The notes below the pieces were generated by a model. That model searched no databases and was not told the DNA's origin. It was given only the letters and a program-made list of their open reading frames with translations. This document shows positions 1 through 8,398 of a stretch of DNA of 64,000 nt, in pieces. Position numbers and translations under genes: made by a program. Where the stretch lies: the NCBI RefSeq assembly GCF_007558815.1, contig NZ_VLTJ01000042.1, forward strand, positions 310,001-374,000. The letters run 5' to 3'. Within the stretch, counting starts at the first letter, position 1, and the number at the start of each line of letters is the position of its first letter. This stretch comes from Verticiella sediminum (GTDB lineage: Bacteria; Pseudomonadota; Gammaproteobacteria; Burkholderiales; Burkholderiaceae_B).

Positions 1-812
1 AGCTTCTCGACAATGGCTTGCGGCACGCCGGCAGGCGCCAGCAGTCCGGAAGCCGTCACAACTTCGAAGTCCGCCACGCCGGCTTCGCGCAATGTGCGCA
101 CGTCGGGCAGATCGGCCGCCCGATGTGCACTGGTGACGGCAAGCGGGCGCAGCGCGCCGCCATTCAGGTGCGGCAGGGAGCTTGGCAACTGGTCGACGAT
201 CGCATCGATCTGGTTGCCCAGGAGGTCGTTCAGTGCCGGTGCCGAACCGTTGTAAGGCACGATGTTGAACTTCACGCCCAGCGCCTGCTCGAGCTGCAGG
301 ATGGCGATGTGATTGGTCGTGCCGTTGCCGGCATGACCGATCGACACTTCGCCGGGCTTCTGCCGTGCGTACTCGACCAGCTCTTCGAAAGTCTGGAAGC
401 GTCCGCGGGCCGACACCTCCAGCACTTGGGGCGTGATACCGATCAGACCGATGGCGGTGAAGTCATCGGGCGTGAAGGGCACGGCGGACTGCAGCTTGGG
501 GCTGTAGGCGTAGCTGCCGCTGGCGGTCGTGACCAGCGTGTACCCATCCGGCGCGGCCTTGGCCACCACACCATGCCCTATCAGGCCGCCCGCGCCGGGC
601 CGGTTGGACACCAGCACAGTCTGGCCGAGCGTGCGTCCCATCGCTGCGGTCACCAGTCGCGTCACGACATCCAGATTGCCGCCGGGCGCATACGGGACGA
701 CCACGGTAACAGGATGGGAAGGATAGTCAGCGGCGCATGCGGCCCCGTGGGCCAGAAGCACCGAAAGGGCAACGGCGATCAGCCCGCTGCCGGCGCCAGG
801 GCGTTTCAACAT
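1..812 (-). CDS. Bug/TctC-family periplasmic substrate-binding protein (3' end cut by window)
   Basis: Reading the minus strand from ATG at 812 gives an open frame that runs off the left edge (270 residues visible, no stop). It starts with a Sec signal peptide ending near ACAADYP, followed by the Bug hallmark VVPYAPGGNLD, the beta-loop NRPGAGGLIG and the PDGYTL motif. These proteins bind carboxylated or amidated small molecules in the periplasm for tripartite tricarboxylate transporters or for sensing. A GAGGAG Shine-Dalgarno lies about nine bases before the ATG. No TctA/TctB membrane genes are visible beside it. It is divergent from the Bug-led operon starting at 1067, sharing a 254-base intergenic region. 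Substrate unknown. Confidence 0.9.
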   Translation of the reverse strand, partial: MLKRPGAGSGLIAVALSVLLAHGAACAADYPSHPVTVVVPYAPGGNLDVVTRLVTAAMGRTLGQTVLVSNRPGAGGLIGHGVVAKAAPDGYTLVTTASGSYAYSPKLQSAVPFTPDDFTAIGLIGITPQVLEVSARGRFQTFEELVEYARQKPGEVSIGHAGNGTTNHIAILQLEQALGVKFNIVPYNGSAPALNDLLGNQIDAIVDQLPSSLPHLNGGALRPLAVTSAHRAADLPDVRTLREAGVADFEVVTASGLLAPAGVPQAIVEK

Positions 813-1066
813 AGATGTGTCTCCTCAGGTTATCGGGTGCGTTGAATGGCTCGTATGATCCTCTTTGCATGCGTCCGGCACCACTTCCCATTTGGGCCAC
901 AGGCCCGACAAAAAATCATGGCAAACCGGGCGCTTCGAAAGACACAGGCCCTGTCGTGCCAAGGATCTTTCGGTCCTGCCGATAGGACCAGTTGGTTCCA
1001 TTGTCCTGGGCGGCAGTGCGGCCTAAAGTGCGCTCAATACCAAAGCCTTCAAGAACAGGAGACACC
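813..1066. promoter_or_regulatory. divergent intergenic region between two Bug genes
   Basis: This 254-base stretch separates two divergently transcribed Bug receptor genes, so it must hold both promoters. I see no convincing sigma-70 consensus pair or clear operator palindrome. Small open frames here overlap the promoter space and have no ribosome site or recognisable protein. Confidence 0.4.
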
Positions 1067-2038
1067 ATGCTTACCCACCGCCGCGCCTTTCTCGGCGCGC
1101 TCTGCGTCTGTGCGGGCGCCATGCTCGCCCCCGCTGTGCCGGCCCAGGCACAGGATCGCGCACTCACCATCGTGGTCGGCAGCCCTGCCGGCGGCACCAC
1201 CGACACGCTGGCGCGCGTGATCGGCCAGTCCATGGCCAAGACGCTGAACCGCACGGTCGTCATCGAGAATCGCGCGGGGGCCGGCGGCAACATCGCGGCC
1301 ACCTATGTGGCGCGCAGCCGCCCGGACGGCAACACGCTCCTGATGAGCTTCACGGGGCACACCATCAACGCCACGCTCTACAAGAACCTGGGCTTCGACC
1401 CTGTTGCCGACTTCACGCCGATCACCATGGTGGCGCGCGTGCCCAGCGTGCTGATCGCCCGCAAGGGCCTGCCCTTCGGCGATACCGCCGGGCTGATCGA
1501 GCATGCCAAGCAGAACCCGGGCAAACTCACCTTCGCGATCGGCGCGCAGGGCTCGTCGCTGCACCTGGCCAGCGAGCAGTTCGAGCACATGGCGGGCGTC
1601 GACATCCTGAACGTTCCGTACAAGGGCACCAGTCCGGCACTGCAGGACGTCATGGCGGGCACCGTCGATCTGATGTTCGCCAGCACGGTCAACGTGCTGC
1701 CGCACCTGGGCAACGATCTCGTCAAGCCCCTGGGCGTGAGCAGCGCCCAGCCCCTGCCCCAGTTCCCCGGTGTGCCCACGCTCGCCGATACCGTGCCGGG
1801 CTTCGAATCCTCGGCCTGGTTCGGGCTGTTCGCACCGGCCGGCCTGCCGCAGGCCACGCTCGACGAGCTGTACGGCGCGATCGAGCAGGCGATCCAGGAC
1901 CCGGCCTACCAGGAACGCATGAAGCATGAAGCGGCCACGGCCGCGCCCATGCCGCCTGCCGAATTCGCCGAGTTCGTGAAGGCCGACATCGAGCACTGGG
2001 CGAAGATCATCGAAGTCTCCGGCACGACCCTGGAGTAA
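1067..2038 (+). CDS. Bug/TctC-family periplasmic receptor, first gene of dehydratase-lyase operon
   Basis: 323 residues. The ATG at 1067 is chosen because AGGAGA sits six bases upstream and the signal peptide begins there; the frame is open further upstream without a better start. The signal THRRAFLGA carries a twin-arginine-like pair, so Tat export is possible, with cleavage near AQAQD. Bug motifs follow: IVVGSPAGGTTDTLAR, ENRAGAGGNIA and RPDGNTL. The stop is four bases before the aconitase-type large subunit, so the receptor is co-transcribed with a putative substituted-malate degradation pathway and probably binds its substrate. Downstream cooperation with a TctAB permease elsewhere in the genome is an inference. 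Confidence 0.9.
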   Translation: MLTHRRAFLGALCVCAGAMLAPAVPAQAQDRALTIVVGSPAGGTTDTLARVIGQSMAKTLNRTVVIENRAGAGGNIAATYVARSRPDGNTLLMSFTGHTINATLYKNLGFDPVADFTPITMVARVPSVLIARKGLPFGDTAGLIEHAKQNPGKLTFAIGAQGSSLHLASEQFEHMAGVDILNVPYKGTSPALQDVMAGTVDLMFASTVNVLPHLGNDLVKPLGVSSAQPLPQFPGVPTLADTVPGFESSAWFGLFAPAGLPQATLDELYGAIEQAIQDPAYQERMKHEAATAAPMPPAEFAEFVKADIEHWAKIIEVSGTTLE

Positions 2039-2042
2039 CGCC

Positions 2043-3311
2043 ATGAACGCGCAGACCCTGGCGCAGAAACTGGTCGCCCGCGCCGCCGGGCTGCCCAGCG
2101 TGCGCCCCGGCGAAATCGTCACCTGCAAGGTGGATCTCGCCATGATGCACGACTCGGGCGGCCCGCGCCGTGTGCGTCCGCACCTGGAACGCCTGGGCGC
2201 GCGCGTGTGGGACCCCGACAAGATCGTCGTCGTGACCGACCACTATGTGCCCGCGCACGACGAGGACAGCCGCAACATCGTGCGCATCGCGCGCGACTGG
2301 GTGCGCGAAGCGGGGGTGAGCCGGTTTCACGACATGGAGGGCATCTGCCACGTGGTGGTGCCCCAGCACGGGTATATACGTCCCGGCATGTTCGCCGTCG
2401 GCGGCGACAGCCATTCGCCCACGGGCGGCGCCTTCGGCGCCTACATGTTCGGCATCGGCGCCACCGAGATGCTGGGCGTGCTGGTGACCGGCGAGATCTG
2501 GCTCAAGGTGCCGCACACCATCCGCATCGAATGGCGGGGGCAGTTGTCCGCGGGGGTCTCGGCCAAGGACATGATGCTGTTCCTGTGCGGACGCCTGGGC
2601 ATGGACGGCGGCCAGTACCAGGCCATCGAATATGCCGGCGAGGCCGTGCGCGCGCTGTCCATGCAGGAGCGCATGACCCTCTCCAACATGACTGCCGAAC
2701 TCGGCGCACAGGCCGGCCTGATCGCGCCCGACGCGACCACCCTGGCATGGCTCGCCGACGCCGGCGTGCCGCAGCTCGACATCGCGCCGTGGCACACCGA
2801 CGACGGCGCCGGGCTGCTCGCCGAGCACGTCTTCGACGCCGCCGGGCTGGCGCCCCAGGTCGCTTGTCCGCACAACCCGGCCAATACGAACGCCGCGGCC
2901 GACCTGCCCCGAACCCGGGTGGACATCGCCTACATCGGCGCCTGCACCGGCGCCAAACTGGACGATCTGCGCATGGCCGCCCAGGTGCTGCGCGGGCACC
3001 GTGCCGCGCCGGGCGTGCGTCTCATGGTGGCGCCCGCCAGCGCGCGCGACCAGGCCGCGGCGCGTGCCGACGGCACCCTGGCCGTGCTGGAGGCCGCCGG
3101 CGCCGAACTGCTGCCCAACGCCTGCGGCGCCTGTGCGGGCTATGGTGCGCATCGCTTCGGCGAGGACACCGTGGCGATCAGCACCACCGCGCGCAACTTC
3201 AAGGGCCGCATGGGCGCCGACAGCTCGCAGGTGTATCTGGGCTCGCCCTATACCGTTGCCGCCGCGGCCGTGGCCGGCCACATCGTCGACCCGCGCGAGG
3301 TGCTGGCATGA
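2043..3311 (+). CDS. aconitase/LeuC-family dehydratase, large subunit
   Basis: 422 residues, aconitase superfamily, stand-alone large (catalytic Fe-S) subunit type as in LeuC or 2,3-dimethylmalate dehydratase. Visible motifs are VVTDHYVPAHDED (66-76), GDSHSPTGGAFG (121-132), and the three [4Fe-4S] cysteines: C301 in GACTGAK and C361/C364 in NACGACAGYG. GACTGAK replaces the GSCTNGR of true LeuC, which argues against isopropylmalate as substrate. The stop overlaps the small-subunit start by ATGA. With the lyase two genes on, the enzyme probably isomerises or hydrates a substituted maleate/malate. A housekeeping LeuC would normally sit beside leuB, absent here. Confidence 0.85.
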   Translation: MNAQTLAQKLVARAAGLPSVRPGEIVTCKVDLAMMHDSGGPRRVRPHLERLGARVWDPDKIVVVTDHYVPAHDEDSRNIVRIARDWVREAGVSRFHDMEGICHVVVPQHGYIRPGMFAVGGDSHSPTGGAFGAYMFGIGATEMLGVLVTGEIWLKVPHTIRIEWRGQLSAGVSAKDMMLFLCGRLGMDGGQYQAIEYAGEAVRALSMQERMTLSNMTAELGAQAGLIAPDATTLAWLADAGVPQLDIAPWHTDDGAGLLAEHVFDAAGLAPQVACPHNPANTNAAADLPRTRVDIAYIGACTGAKLDDLRMAAQVLRGHRAAPGVRLMVAPASARDQAAARADGTLAVLEAAGAELLPNACGACAGYGAHRFGEDTVAISTTARNFKGRMGADSSQVYLGSPYTVAAAAVAGHIVDPREVLA

Positions 3312-3835
3312 GCGGTATCCCGCGAATCGACGCCGGCCGCGCCTGGCTGCTCGGCGACGACATCAACACCGATCTCCTCGCCCCCGGCAAGTACATGAAG
3401 CACGGCGTGGAGGAGATCGCCCGGCACTGCCTGGAGAGCCTGGACCCGACCTTCGCCGGCGCGGTGCGGCCGGGCGACATCCTGTTCGCCGGCCGCAACT
3501 TCGGCGCCGGCTCCTCGCGCGAGCAGGCGGTGGAAGTGCTGCGCGTGCTGGGTGTCGCCGCGGTCGTCGCCGTGTCGTTCTCGGGCCTGTACTTTCGCAA
3601 CGGCTTCAACCTCGGCCTGCCGCTGCTGGTGTGTCCCGAGGCCGCCAGCGTGGCCAACGGCGCGCGCGTGCGACTGGCGCTGGCCGACGGCGCGGTCGAC
3701 GACCTGGACAGCGGACGCCGCCTGATCTGCGAGCCCCTGCCGGCCCATCTGCTCACCCTGATCCATGACGGCGGCCTCGTGCCGCACCTCGAAAAGCGGC
3801 TGGCGCGCGAACGCGCCGCCCGGACAAGCACATGA
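3308..3835 (+). CDS. aconitase/LeuD-family dehydratase, small subunit
   Basis: 175 residues, swivel-domain subunit of the preceding large subunit. It contains DDINTDLLAPGKYM near the N terminus, GRNFGAGSSREQA (about 62-74), which forms the substrate-carboxylate loop of aconitase-type enzymes, and YFRNGFNLGLPLL. The start overlaps the upstream stop (ATGA) and its own stop overlaps the lyase start (ATGA), so the three enzymes should be made in step. Family membership is clear; substrate is inferred only from the neighbours. Confidence 0.85.
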   Translation: MSGIPRIDAGRAWLLGDDINTDLLAPGKYMKHGVEEIARHCLESLDPTFAGAVRPGDILFAGRNFGAGSSREQAVEVLRVLGVAAVVAVSFSGLYFRNGFNLGLPLLVCPEAASVANGARVRLALADGAVDDLDSGRRLICEPLPAHLLTLIHDGGLVPHLEKRLARERAARTST

Positions 3836-4695
3836 ACATCGATCTCGCTACCCGCCTGCGCGAACCGCGCATCCTCACCACGCCGGGCGTGTACGATGCC
3901 CTTACCGCCCTGCTCGTCGAGCGTGCGGGCTTCGAGGCGGCCTACCTGTCCGGCGCGAGCATCGCCTATACGCGCCTGGGCCGCCCCGACATCGGCCTGT
4001 TGTCGCTGGACGACGTGGCCAGCGTGACCGGCAACATCCGTGAACGCGTCGGCCTGCACCTCATCGTCGACGCCGATACCGGCTTCGGCAATGCCTTGAA
4101 CGTGACGCGCACCGTCAAGCTGCTCGAGCGCGCCGGTGCCTCGGCCATCCAGTTGGAAGACCAGACGCTGCCCAAGCGCTGCGGCCACCTGGACGGCAAG
4201 ACGCTCGTCTCCACCACCGAGATGCAGGGCAAGATCCGCGCCGCCTGCGATGCGCGCGCCCACGCCGGCACGCTGGTGATCGCGCGCACGGACGCAGTCG
4301 CCGTGGAAGGGCTGGACGCCGCGCTCGAGCGCGCCGAACGCTATGCCGAGGCCGGCGCCGACGTGCTGTTCGTCGAGGCGGTGCGCAGCCCGGACGACAT
4401 GCGCATCGCCCTGGCCCGGCTGGCGGCGAAGGCGCCCATGCTCGCGAACATGGTCGAGGGCGGCAAGACACCGATTCTGCCGGCAGCCGAACTCCAGGCG
4501 CTGGGCTATCGTATCGCCATCTTCCCCGGCGGCACGGTGCGCGCGCTCGCCCATGCGCTGCAGGGCTACTACGCGAGCCTGCAGGCGCACGGCACCACCG
4601 CCGCCATGCGCGAACACATGCTGGACTTCGATGGACTCAACGCTCTCATCGGCACGCCGCAGATGCTCGAACTCGGCCGGCGCTACGCCGGCTGA
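3832..4695 (+). CDS. isocitrate lyase/PEP mutase family C-C lyase (dimethylmalate-lyase-like)
   Basis: 287 residues, TIM-barrel of the ICL/PEP mutase superfamily. Substrate and metal positions are visible: SGAS (40-43), D80 and D82 in VDADTGFGN, E109/D110, the catalytic loop KRCGH (115-119) whose Cys is the hallmark of lyases rather than mutases, and ARTDA further on. Known relatives are 2-methylisocitrate lyase, 2,3-dimethylmalate lyase and oxaloacetate hydrolases. Immediate translational coupling to a two-subunit dehydratase most resembles the DmdAB plus Dml end of anaerobic nicotinate fermentation, so a pyruvate-releasing cleavage of a substituted malate is the best guess. Confidence 0.85.
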   Translation: MNIDLATRLREPRILTTPGVYDALTALLVERAGFEAAYLSGASIAYTRLGRPDIGLLSLDDVASVTGNIRERVGLHLIVDADTGFGNALNVTRTVKLLERAGASAIQLEDQTLPKRCGHLDGKTLVSTTEMQGKIRAACDARAHAGTLVIARTDAVAVEGLDAALERAERYAEAGADVLFVEAVRSPDDMRIALARLAAKAPMLANMVEGGKTPILPAAELQALGYRIAIFPGGTVRALAHALQGYYASLQAHGTTAAMREHMLDFDGLNALIGTPQMLELGRRYAG

Positions 4696-5458
4696 CCCCG
4701 CGCTGCCGCGCTTTCACCAGGTCCGGCTGGTCCTGCGCGAGCGGCTCAGGAGCGGATATTACGAACGCGGCATTCCGCTGCCGGGCGAGCGCCTGCTCGC
4801 GGAGGAGTTCGGCGTGGCCCGCGTCACGGTCCGCTCGGCCCTCGCCCGCCTCGCCGAAGAAGGGCTGGTCATCCGGCTGCGCGGCAAAGGCACGCTGCCC
4901 GCCGCCGCGCTCGCCACCGCGCCTCACCTCAAGCTGCGCGGCGGGCTGCTCGAGAATATCGTGAGCATGGGCCAGCGCACCCGAGTCAGCGTGCTGGAAT
5001 GGCGACGCGTTCCGGCCGCCAGCGCGGTGGCCGAGGCCCTCGAACTCGAGCGCGGCGCGGCCGTCCTGAAGGTCGTCCGGGTGCGCAAGTTCAAGGGCCA
5101 GCCGCTGAACTACACCGAAGTCTATCTGCCGGCCGAGCTGGCCGACGCGGTGCAGCGGCATACGCTGCAGGACATGCCCATGCTGGTGGCCCTGGAGCGC
5201 AGCGGCATCAGCGTCAGCTCGGCCGAACAGGTGCTCGGCGCGGCGCTGGCCGACATCGCCGTCGCGCAGGCGCTGGGCATCGCCCCGGGCACGGCGCTGC
5301 TGCGCGCCAGCCGGGTCGTGCGCGACGAATCCGGGCGCGCCATCCAGTACCTGATCGGCCACTACCACCCCGAGCGCTACGAATATCACATGCAGCTCTC
5401 GCGCGTGGGCCGCGACACGCGCATCTGGATCGACAACGAGCGCCTGCCGCCGACCTGA
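4631..5458 (+). CDS. GntR-family regulator with UTRA ligand domain
   Basis: 275 residues if started at ATG 4631, which overlaps the lyase by 65 bases; no in-frame ATG or clear GTG lies between there and the conserved domain. The winged-helix DNA-binding part covers FHQVRLVLRERLRSGYYERG through VARVTVRSALARLAEEGLVIRLRGKGT, and the C-terminal half is a UTRA (HutC-like) effector domain with FKGQPLNYTEVYLP and HYHPERYEY. It is last in the Bug-dehydratase-lyase operon and probably is its substrate- or intermediate-responsive repressor. The start codon is the uncertain point. Confidence 0.85.
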   Translation: MDSTLSSARRRCSNSAGATPADPALPRFHQVRLVLRERLRSGYYERGIPLPGERLLAEEFGVARVTVRSALARLAEEGLVIRLRGKGTLPAAALATAPHLKLRGGLLENIVSMGQRTRVSVLEWRRVPAASAVAEALELERGAAVLKVVRVRKFKGQPLNYTEVYLPAELADAVQRHTLQDMPMLVALERSGISVSSAEQVLGAALADIAVAQALGIAPGTALLRASRVVRDESGRAIQYLIGHYHPERYEYHMQLSRVGRDTRIWIDNERLPPT

Positions 5459-5473
5459 AGCCCCGGCCCGGAT

Positions 5474-6133
5474 TCAGCGCCAGGCGAACGCCGGCTGGTC
5501 GAAATGCGCCACCCGGGTCGGCCGGCCGGCGATGCACAACTCGCGGAACTGGTAGAGGACCGCGGCGGTGGGGGCAGCGATCCAGCCCTCGCCCACCGGC
5601 ATGCGCAGCACCGGACGCTCGCGCACCGGGCCGCCTTCGAGCAGGGGCGCATCCTCGCGCATGAATTCGCTGACCGGGATGCGGTGCACGCTGCTCACCT
5701 CGGCCGGATTCGGACACAGCCCGCGCGCCGCCCCCGCCCACAGCACGACCGGCGTGATGACGAAACCCGAGCGCGTGACATAGTCGTCGAGCAGGCCCAG
5801 CACATCCGTGCGATCCAGCGCGAGCCCAACCTCTTCGTCCAGCTCACGCAGGGCCGCCGCCTCGGGCGTCTCGCCCTCGTCCACGCGGCCGCCCGGCAAG
5901 GCCCACTGGCCGGCGTGATGGCGCAGGCCGCTCGCCCGGCGGGTGAGCAGCAAGGCAGCGTCGCCACTCCAGTCGGCCAGCCGCGGCATGTCGGGCAGGT
6001 CGGCGCCCAGGCCGCCATCGACCACCGCCACCGCGACAGCGGCGGCGCGCCCTTCGGCGCCCTGCGCGGCAAGGCGGGTGAAGCTGTGCAGATTGGCGCG
6101 GATCTGCGCCCGCAGGCGCTCGTCACGTTGCAT
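5474..6133 (-). CDS. Nudix hydrolase, CoA-pyrophosphatase-like
   Basis: 219 residues. The full Nudix box is present: GGRVDEGETPEAAALRELDE followed by EVGL, matching GX5EX7REUXEEXGU for Mg2+-dependent hydrolysis of a diphosphate linked to a second moiety. Upstream, LLLTRRASGLRHHAGQWALP resembles the CoA-pyrophosphatase (NudL/NUDT7) subgroup. ATG 6133 is preferred over ATG 6154 because AGGAGA lies five bases upstream. It converges with the GntR gene (15-base gap). The exact nucleotide substrate is not decided by sequence. Confidence 0.85.
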   Translation of the reverse strand: MQRDERLRAQIRANLHSFTRLAAQGAEGRAAAVAVAVVDGGLGADLPDMPRLADWSGDAALLLTRRASGLRHHAGQWALPGGRVDEGETPEAAALRELDEEVGLALDRTDVLGLLDDYVTRSGFVITPVVLWAGAARGLCPNPAEVSSVHRIPVSEFMREDAPLLEGGPVRERPVLRMPVGEGWIAAPTAAVLYQFRELCIAGRPTRVAHFDQPAFAWR

Positions 6134-6305
6134 GCCGTCTCCTGATCGCGCCATGGTGCCCGCGGCGGGCGGCGTCTCGTTGGGTCATGGCAGCATCATA
6201 CCTGTACCCCTCGGTACAGCCGCAGGCCGGCTTCGGCGTTTCCGGATGGACGCCCCAGGGGTCGGCAACGCACAATGCAGCACTCACGCCCTTTCGCCCA
6301 CCGCC

Positions 6306-7046
6306 ATGTTCCCGCTCGATCCCGCACTCGTCGTTGCCGCCGTCGTCGTCTTTCTCATCGCCGGCCTGGTCAAGGGCGTGATCGGCCTGGGCATGCCCAC
6401 CGTCGTCATGGGGCTGCTCACCATCGTGATGCCACCGGCGGCCGCCGCCAACCTGCTGTTGCTGCCCACGGTGCTGACCAATCTCTGGCAGCTACTGCCG
6501 GCGAGCACCTTCTGGCCGCTGCTGCGCCGGCTCGCCGGCCTGCTGATCGGGCTCTTCGTGGGCGCCATGTTCAACGGCCTGCCCGCGCTGGGCGAAGGCT
6601 ACGGCTGGGCCCAGCACGCCTTGGGCGCGATCCTGGCCGTGTACGGCGCCTGGGGCCTGGCCGGGCGCCGTCTGCCCGCGCCCGGCCGCCACGAGGTCTG
6701 GCTCTCGCCGCTGGTGGGCTACACCACGGGAGCGATCACGGCAGCCACCGGCATCTTCGTTTTCCCGCTCGTGCCCTACGTCCAGTCGCTGCAGATGGAC
6801 AAGGATCGCCTGGTCCAGGCCATGGGCATCATCTTCTGCGCCGCCACCCTGGCGCTCACGCTGCGCCTGGGTGCGAGCGGCGTGCTGCATACGGCCAACG
6901 TACTCGCTTCGCTGGTCTATCTGCTCCCGGCGGCGCTGGGCATGTGGGCCGGCCAGATCGTGCGCCGGCGCGTGAGCGAAGCCGCCTTCAAGCGGGCCTT
7001 CTTCGTCGGCGTGCTGCTGCTCGGCGTGTACATGTTCTTCAGTTGA
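6306..7046 (+). CDS. TSUP (TauE/SafE) family membrane transporter
   Basis: 246 residues with about eight hydrophobic segments and the TSUP start FLIAGLVKGVIGLGMPTVVM, including the conserved G-x-GxG pattern. The middle repeat begins at PLVGYTTGAITAATGIFVFP, the internal-duplication signature of this family. TSUP proteins export sulfite, sulfoacetate or other small organic anions. It stands alone: a Nudix gene is divergent upstream and a 320-base gap separates it from the ABC importer. Substrate unknown. Confidence 0.85.
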   Translation: MFPLDPALVVAAVVVFLIAGLVKGVIGLGMPTVVMGLLTIVMPPAAAANLLLLPTVLTNLWQLLPASTFWPLLRRLAGLLIGLFVGAMFNGLPALGEGYGWAQHALGAILAVYGAWGLAGRRLPAPGRHEVWLSPLVGYTTGAITAATGIFVFPLVPYVQSLQMDKDRLVQAMGIIFCAATLALTLRLGASGVLHTANVLASLVYLLPAALGMWAGQIVRRRVSEAAFKRAFFVGVLLLGVYMFFS

Positions 7047-7224
7047 GCGCGCTCGGCGGCCCGTGCAGGCGCGAGCCGGCGCCGCACCGTCGACGCTCGC
7101 CGTTCCACGCTGGTGCACGCGCCGCCACGGCGCGGCCTCGCGCACCAGCCTGGTGCCCTGCTGTGCTGTCCTTGCGACCATGCGCGCTCCGCCGGAAACC
7201 CCTGGTCGAGCCGTATCGACGCAC

Positions 7225-7270
7225 ATCGCAACCGTCCTCGAATCGGACATCACAACCGCCCTCGAATTGG
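7225..7270 (+). repeat. imperfect 24-bp tandem repeat upstream of sigma-54 promoter
   Basis: ATCGCAACCGTCCTCGAATC begins one copy (7225-7246) and ATCACAACCGCCCTCGAATT begins the second (7249-7270); 19 of 22 positions match at a 24-base period. The second copy ends in the TTGG of the -24 promoter element. It may be a duplicated activator site or a promoter duplication scar. Confidence 0.7.
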
Positions 7271-7283
7271 CACAGGCCTTGCT
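7267..7283 (+). promoter_or_regulatory. sigma-54 (-24/-12) promoter match
   Basis: TTGGCAC-N5-TTGCT fits the sigma-54 consensus with GG at 7269-7270 and GC at 7281-7282, ten bases between them as required. It points toward the ABC importer at 7367, with the expected start point near 7294 and a roughly 70-base leader. The rest of the 7047-7366 gap shows no gene; short open frames there lack support. Confidence 0.7.
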
Positions 7284-7366
7284 TTTATGTGGCATACCAC
7301 GCACTTCCGGCCAACGCCATGCGATGCGTCAGGCAGAACTCGTATAGACAAAGACCAGGGAGTCAC

Positions 7367-8398
7367 ATGCGCCTTCTCCGCCAACGCCTCACCATTCGCT
7401 GGGCCCTGCCGGTGCTGACCGCGGCCACCCTGCAGGCCATGCCCGTGCACGCGGCGACCGACGTGCGCTTCGCCCTGGATTGGGCGATGCAGGGGCCGCA
7501 GGCCCCCTTTCTCCTGCCGCACACCAATGGCTGCTACGACAAGGCCGGCCTGAACGTCACCACCGACCGCGGCTTCGGCTCGGGCGACACCATCACCAAG
7601 GTCGCCAGCGGCGGCTACGACGTAGGCTTCGCCGATCTGAACGCCATGGTGGAATACAACGCGCGGCAACCGGACGCGCGCCTGATTTCGTTCTTCATGA
7701 TCTACGATGCGGCGGCCCTGTCCATCGTCACGCGCAAGGACACCGGCATCGTCAAGCCGGCCGATCTGGCCGGCAGGACGCTCGCCGCGCCGCCGGGGGA
7801 CGCCTCGCGCCGCCTGTTCTCCGTGCTCGCCAAAGCCAACGGCTTCGATGCCGACAGTGTGAAGTGGGTGAACGTATCGCCCGAGCTGCGTGAGAGCATG
7901 CTCGTGCGCAAGAGCGCCGACGCGATCGCCGGCGCGGCCTTCACCGCCTACATTGGTGTCCAGGCCGCCGGCCTGAAGCGGGAAGATACCGTCGTCATGC
8001 GCTACCCGGAATATGGCGCGTCGCTGTACGGCTCGGCGCTGGTGACCACGCCGGCGTTCGCCCAGCGCAATGCCGAAGCGCTGAAGTCGCTGGTGGCCTG
8101 CGTTGCGCAGGGCTTTGCCCAGGCAGCGCAGGACCCGAAGGCGGCCATCGACGCCCTGGCCGAGCGCGAGAAACTGACCGAACGCGCGGTCGAGACCGAG
8201 CGCATGCAGCTCTCGCTCGACTGGTCGGTGATGACGCCCTGGGTCAAGGAACACGGCATGGGCCACCTGGACGAGGCGCGCCTGGAGAAGTCCTTGGCCG
8301 ACGTCGCCGCCGCCCTCGACATTCCCGTGCCGCCCGCCAACCAGGTCTACACCACCGACTACCTGCCGGATGCGGCGGCGCTTCGGGTCGCACCATGA
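7367..8398 (+). CDS. ABC importer periplasmic binding protein, NMT1/THI5-like
   Basis: 343 residues. ATG 7367 follows AGGGAG and opens a Sec signal peptide cleaved near VHAATD. The mature N terminus VRFALDWAMQGPQAPF and the following GCYDKAGLNV are characteristic of the NMT1/THI5 group, which binds thiamine pyrimidines, taurine/sulfonates, nitrate or aromatic acids. It is translationally coupled to the ATPase (ATGA). The sigma-54 promoter match upstream suggests control by nitrogen status or by a specific enhancer-binding activator. The ligand cannot be named from sequence; a pyrimidine-type ligand (ThiY-like) is one possibility. Confidence 0.85.
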   Translation: MRLLRQRLTIRWALPVLTAATLQAMPVHAATDVRFALDWAMQGPQAPFLLPHTNGCYDKAGLNVTTDRGFGSGDTITKVASGGYDVGFADLNAMVEYNARQPDARLISFFMIYDAAALSIVTRKDTGIVKPADLAGRTLAAPPGDASRRLFSVLAKANGFDADSVKWVNVSPELRESMLVRKSADAIAGAAFTAYIGVQAAGLKREDTVVMRYPEYGASLYGSALVTTPAFAQRNAEALKSLVACVAQGFAQAAQDPKAAIDALAEREKLTERAVETERMQLSLDWSVMTPWVKEHGMGHLDEARLEKSLADVAAALDIPVPPANQVYTTDYLPDAAALRVAP

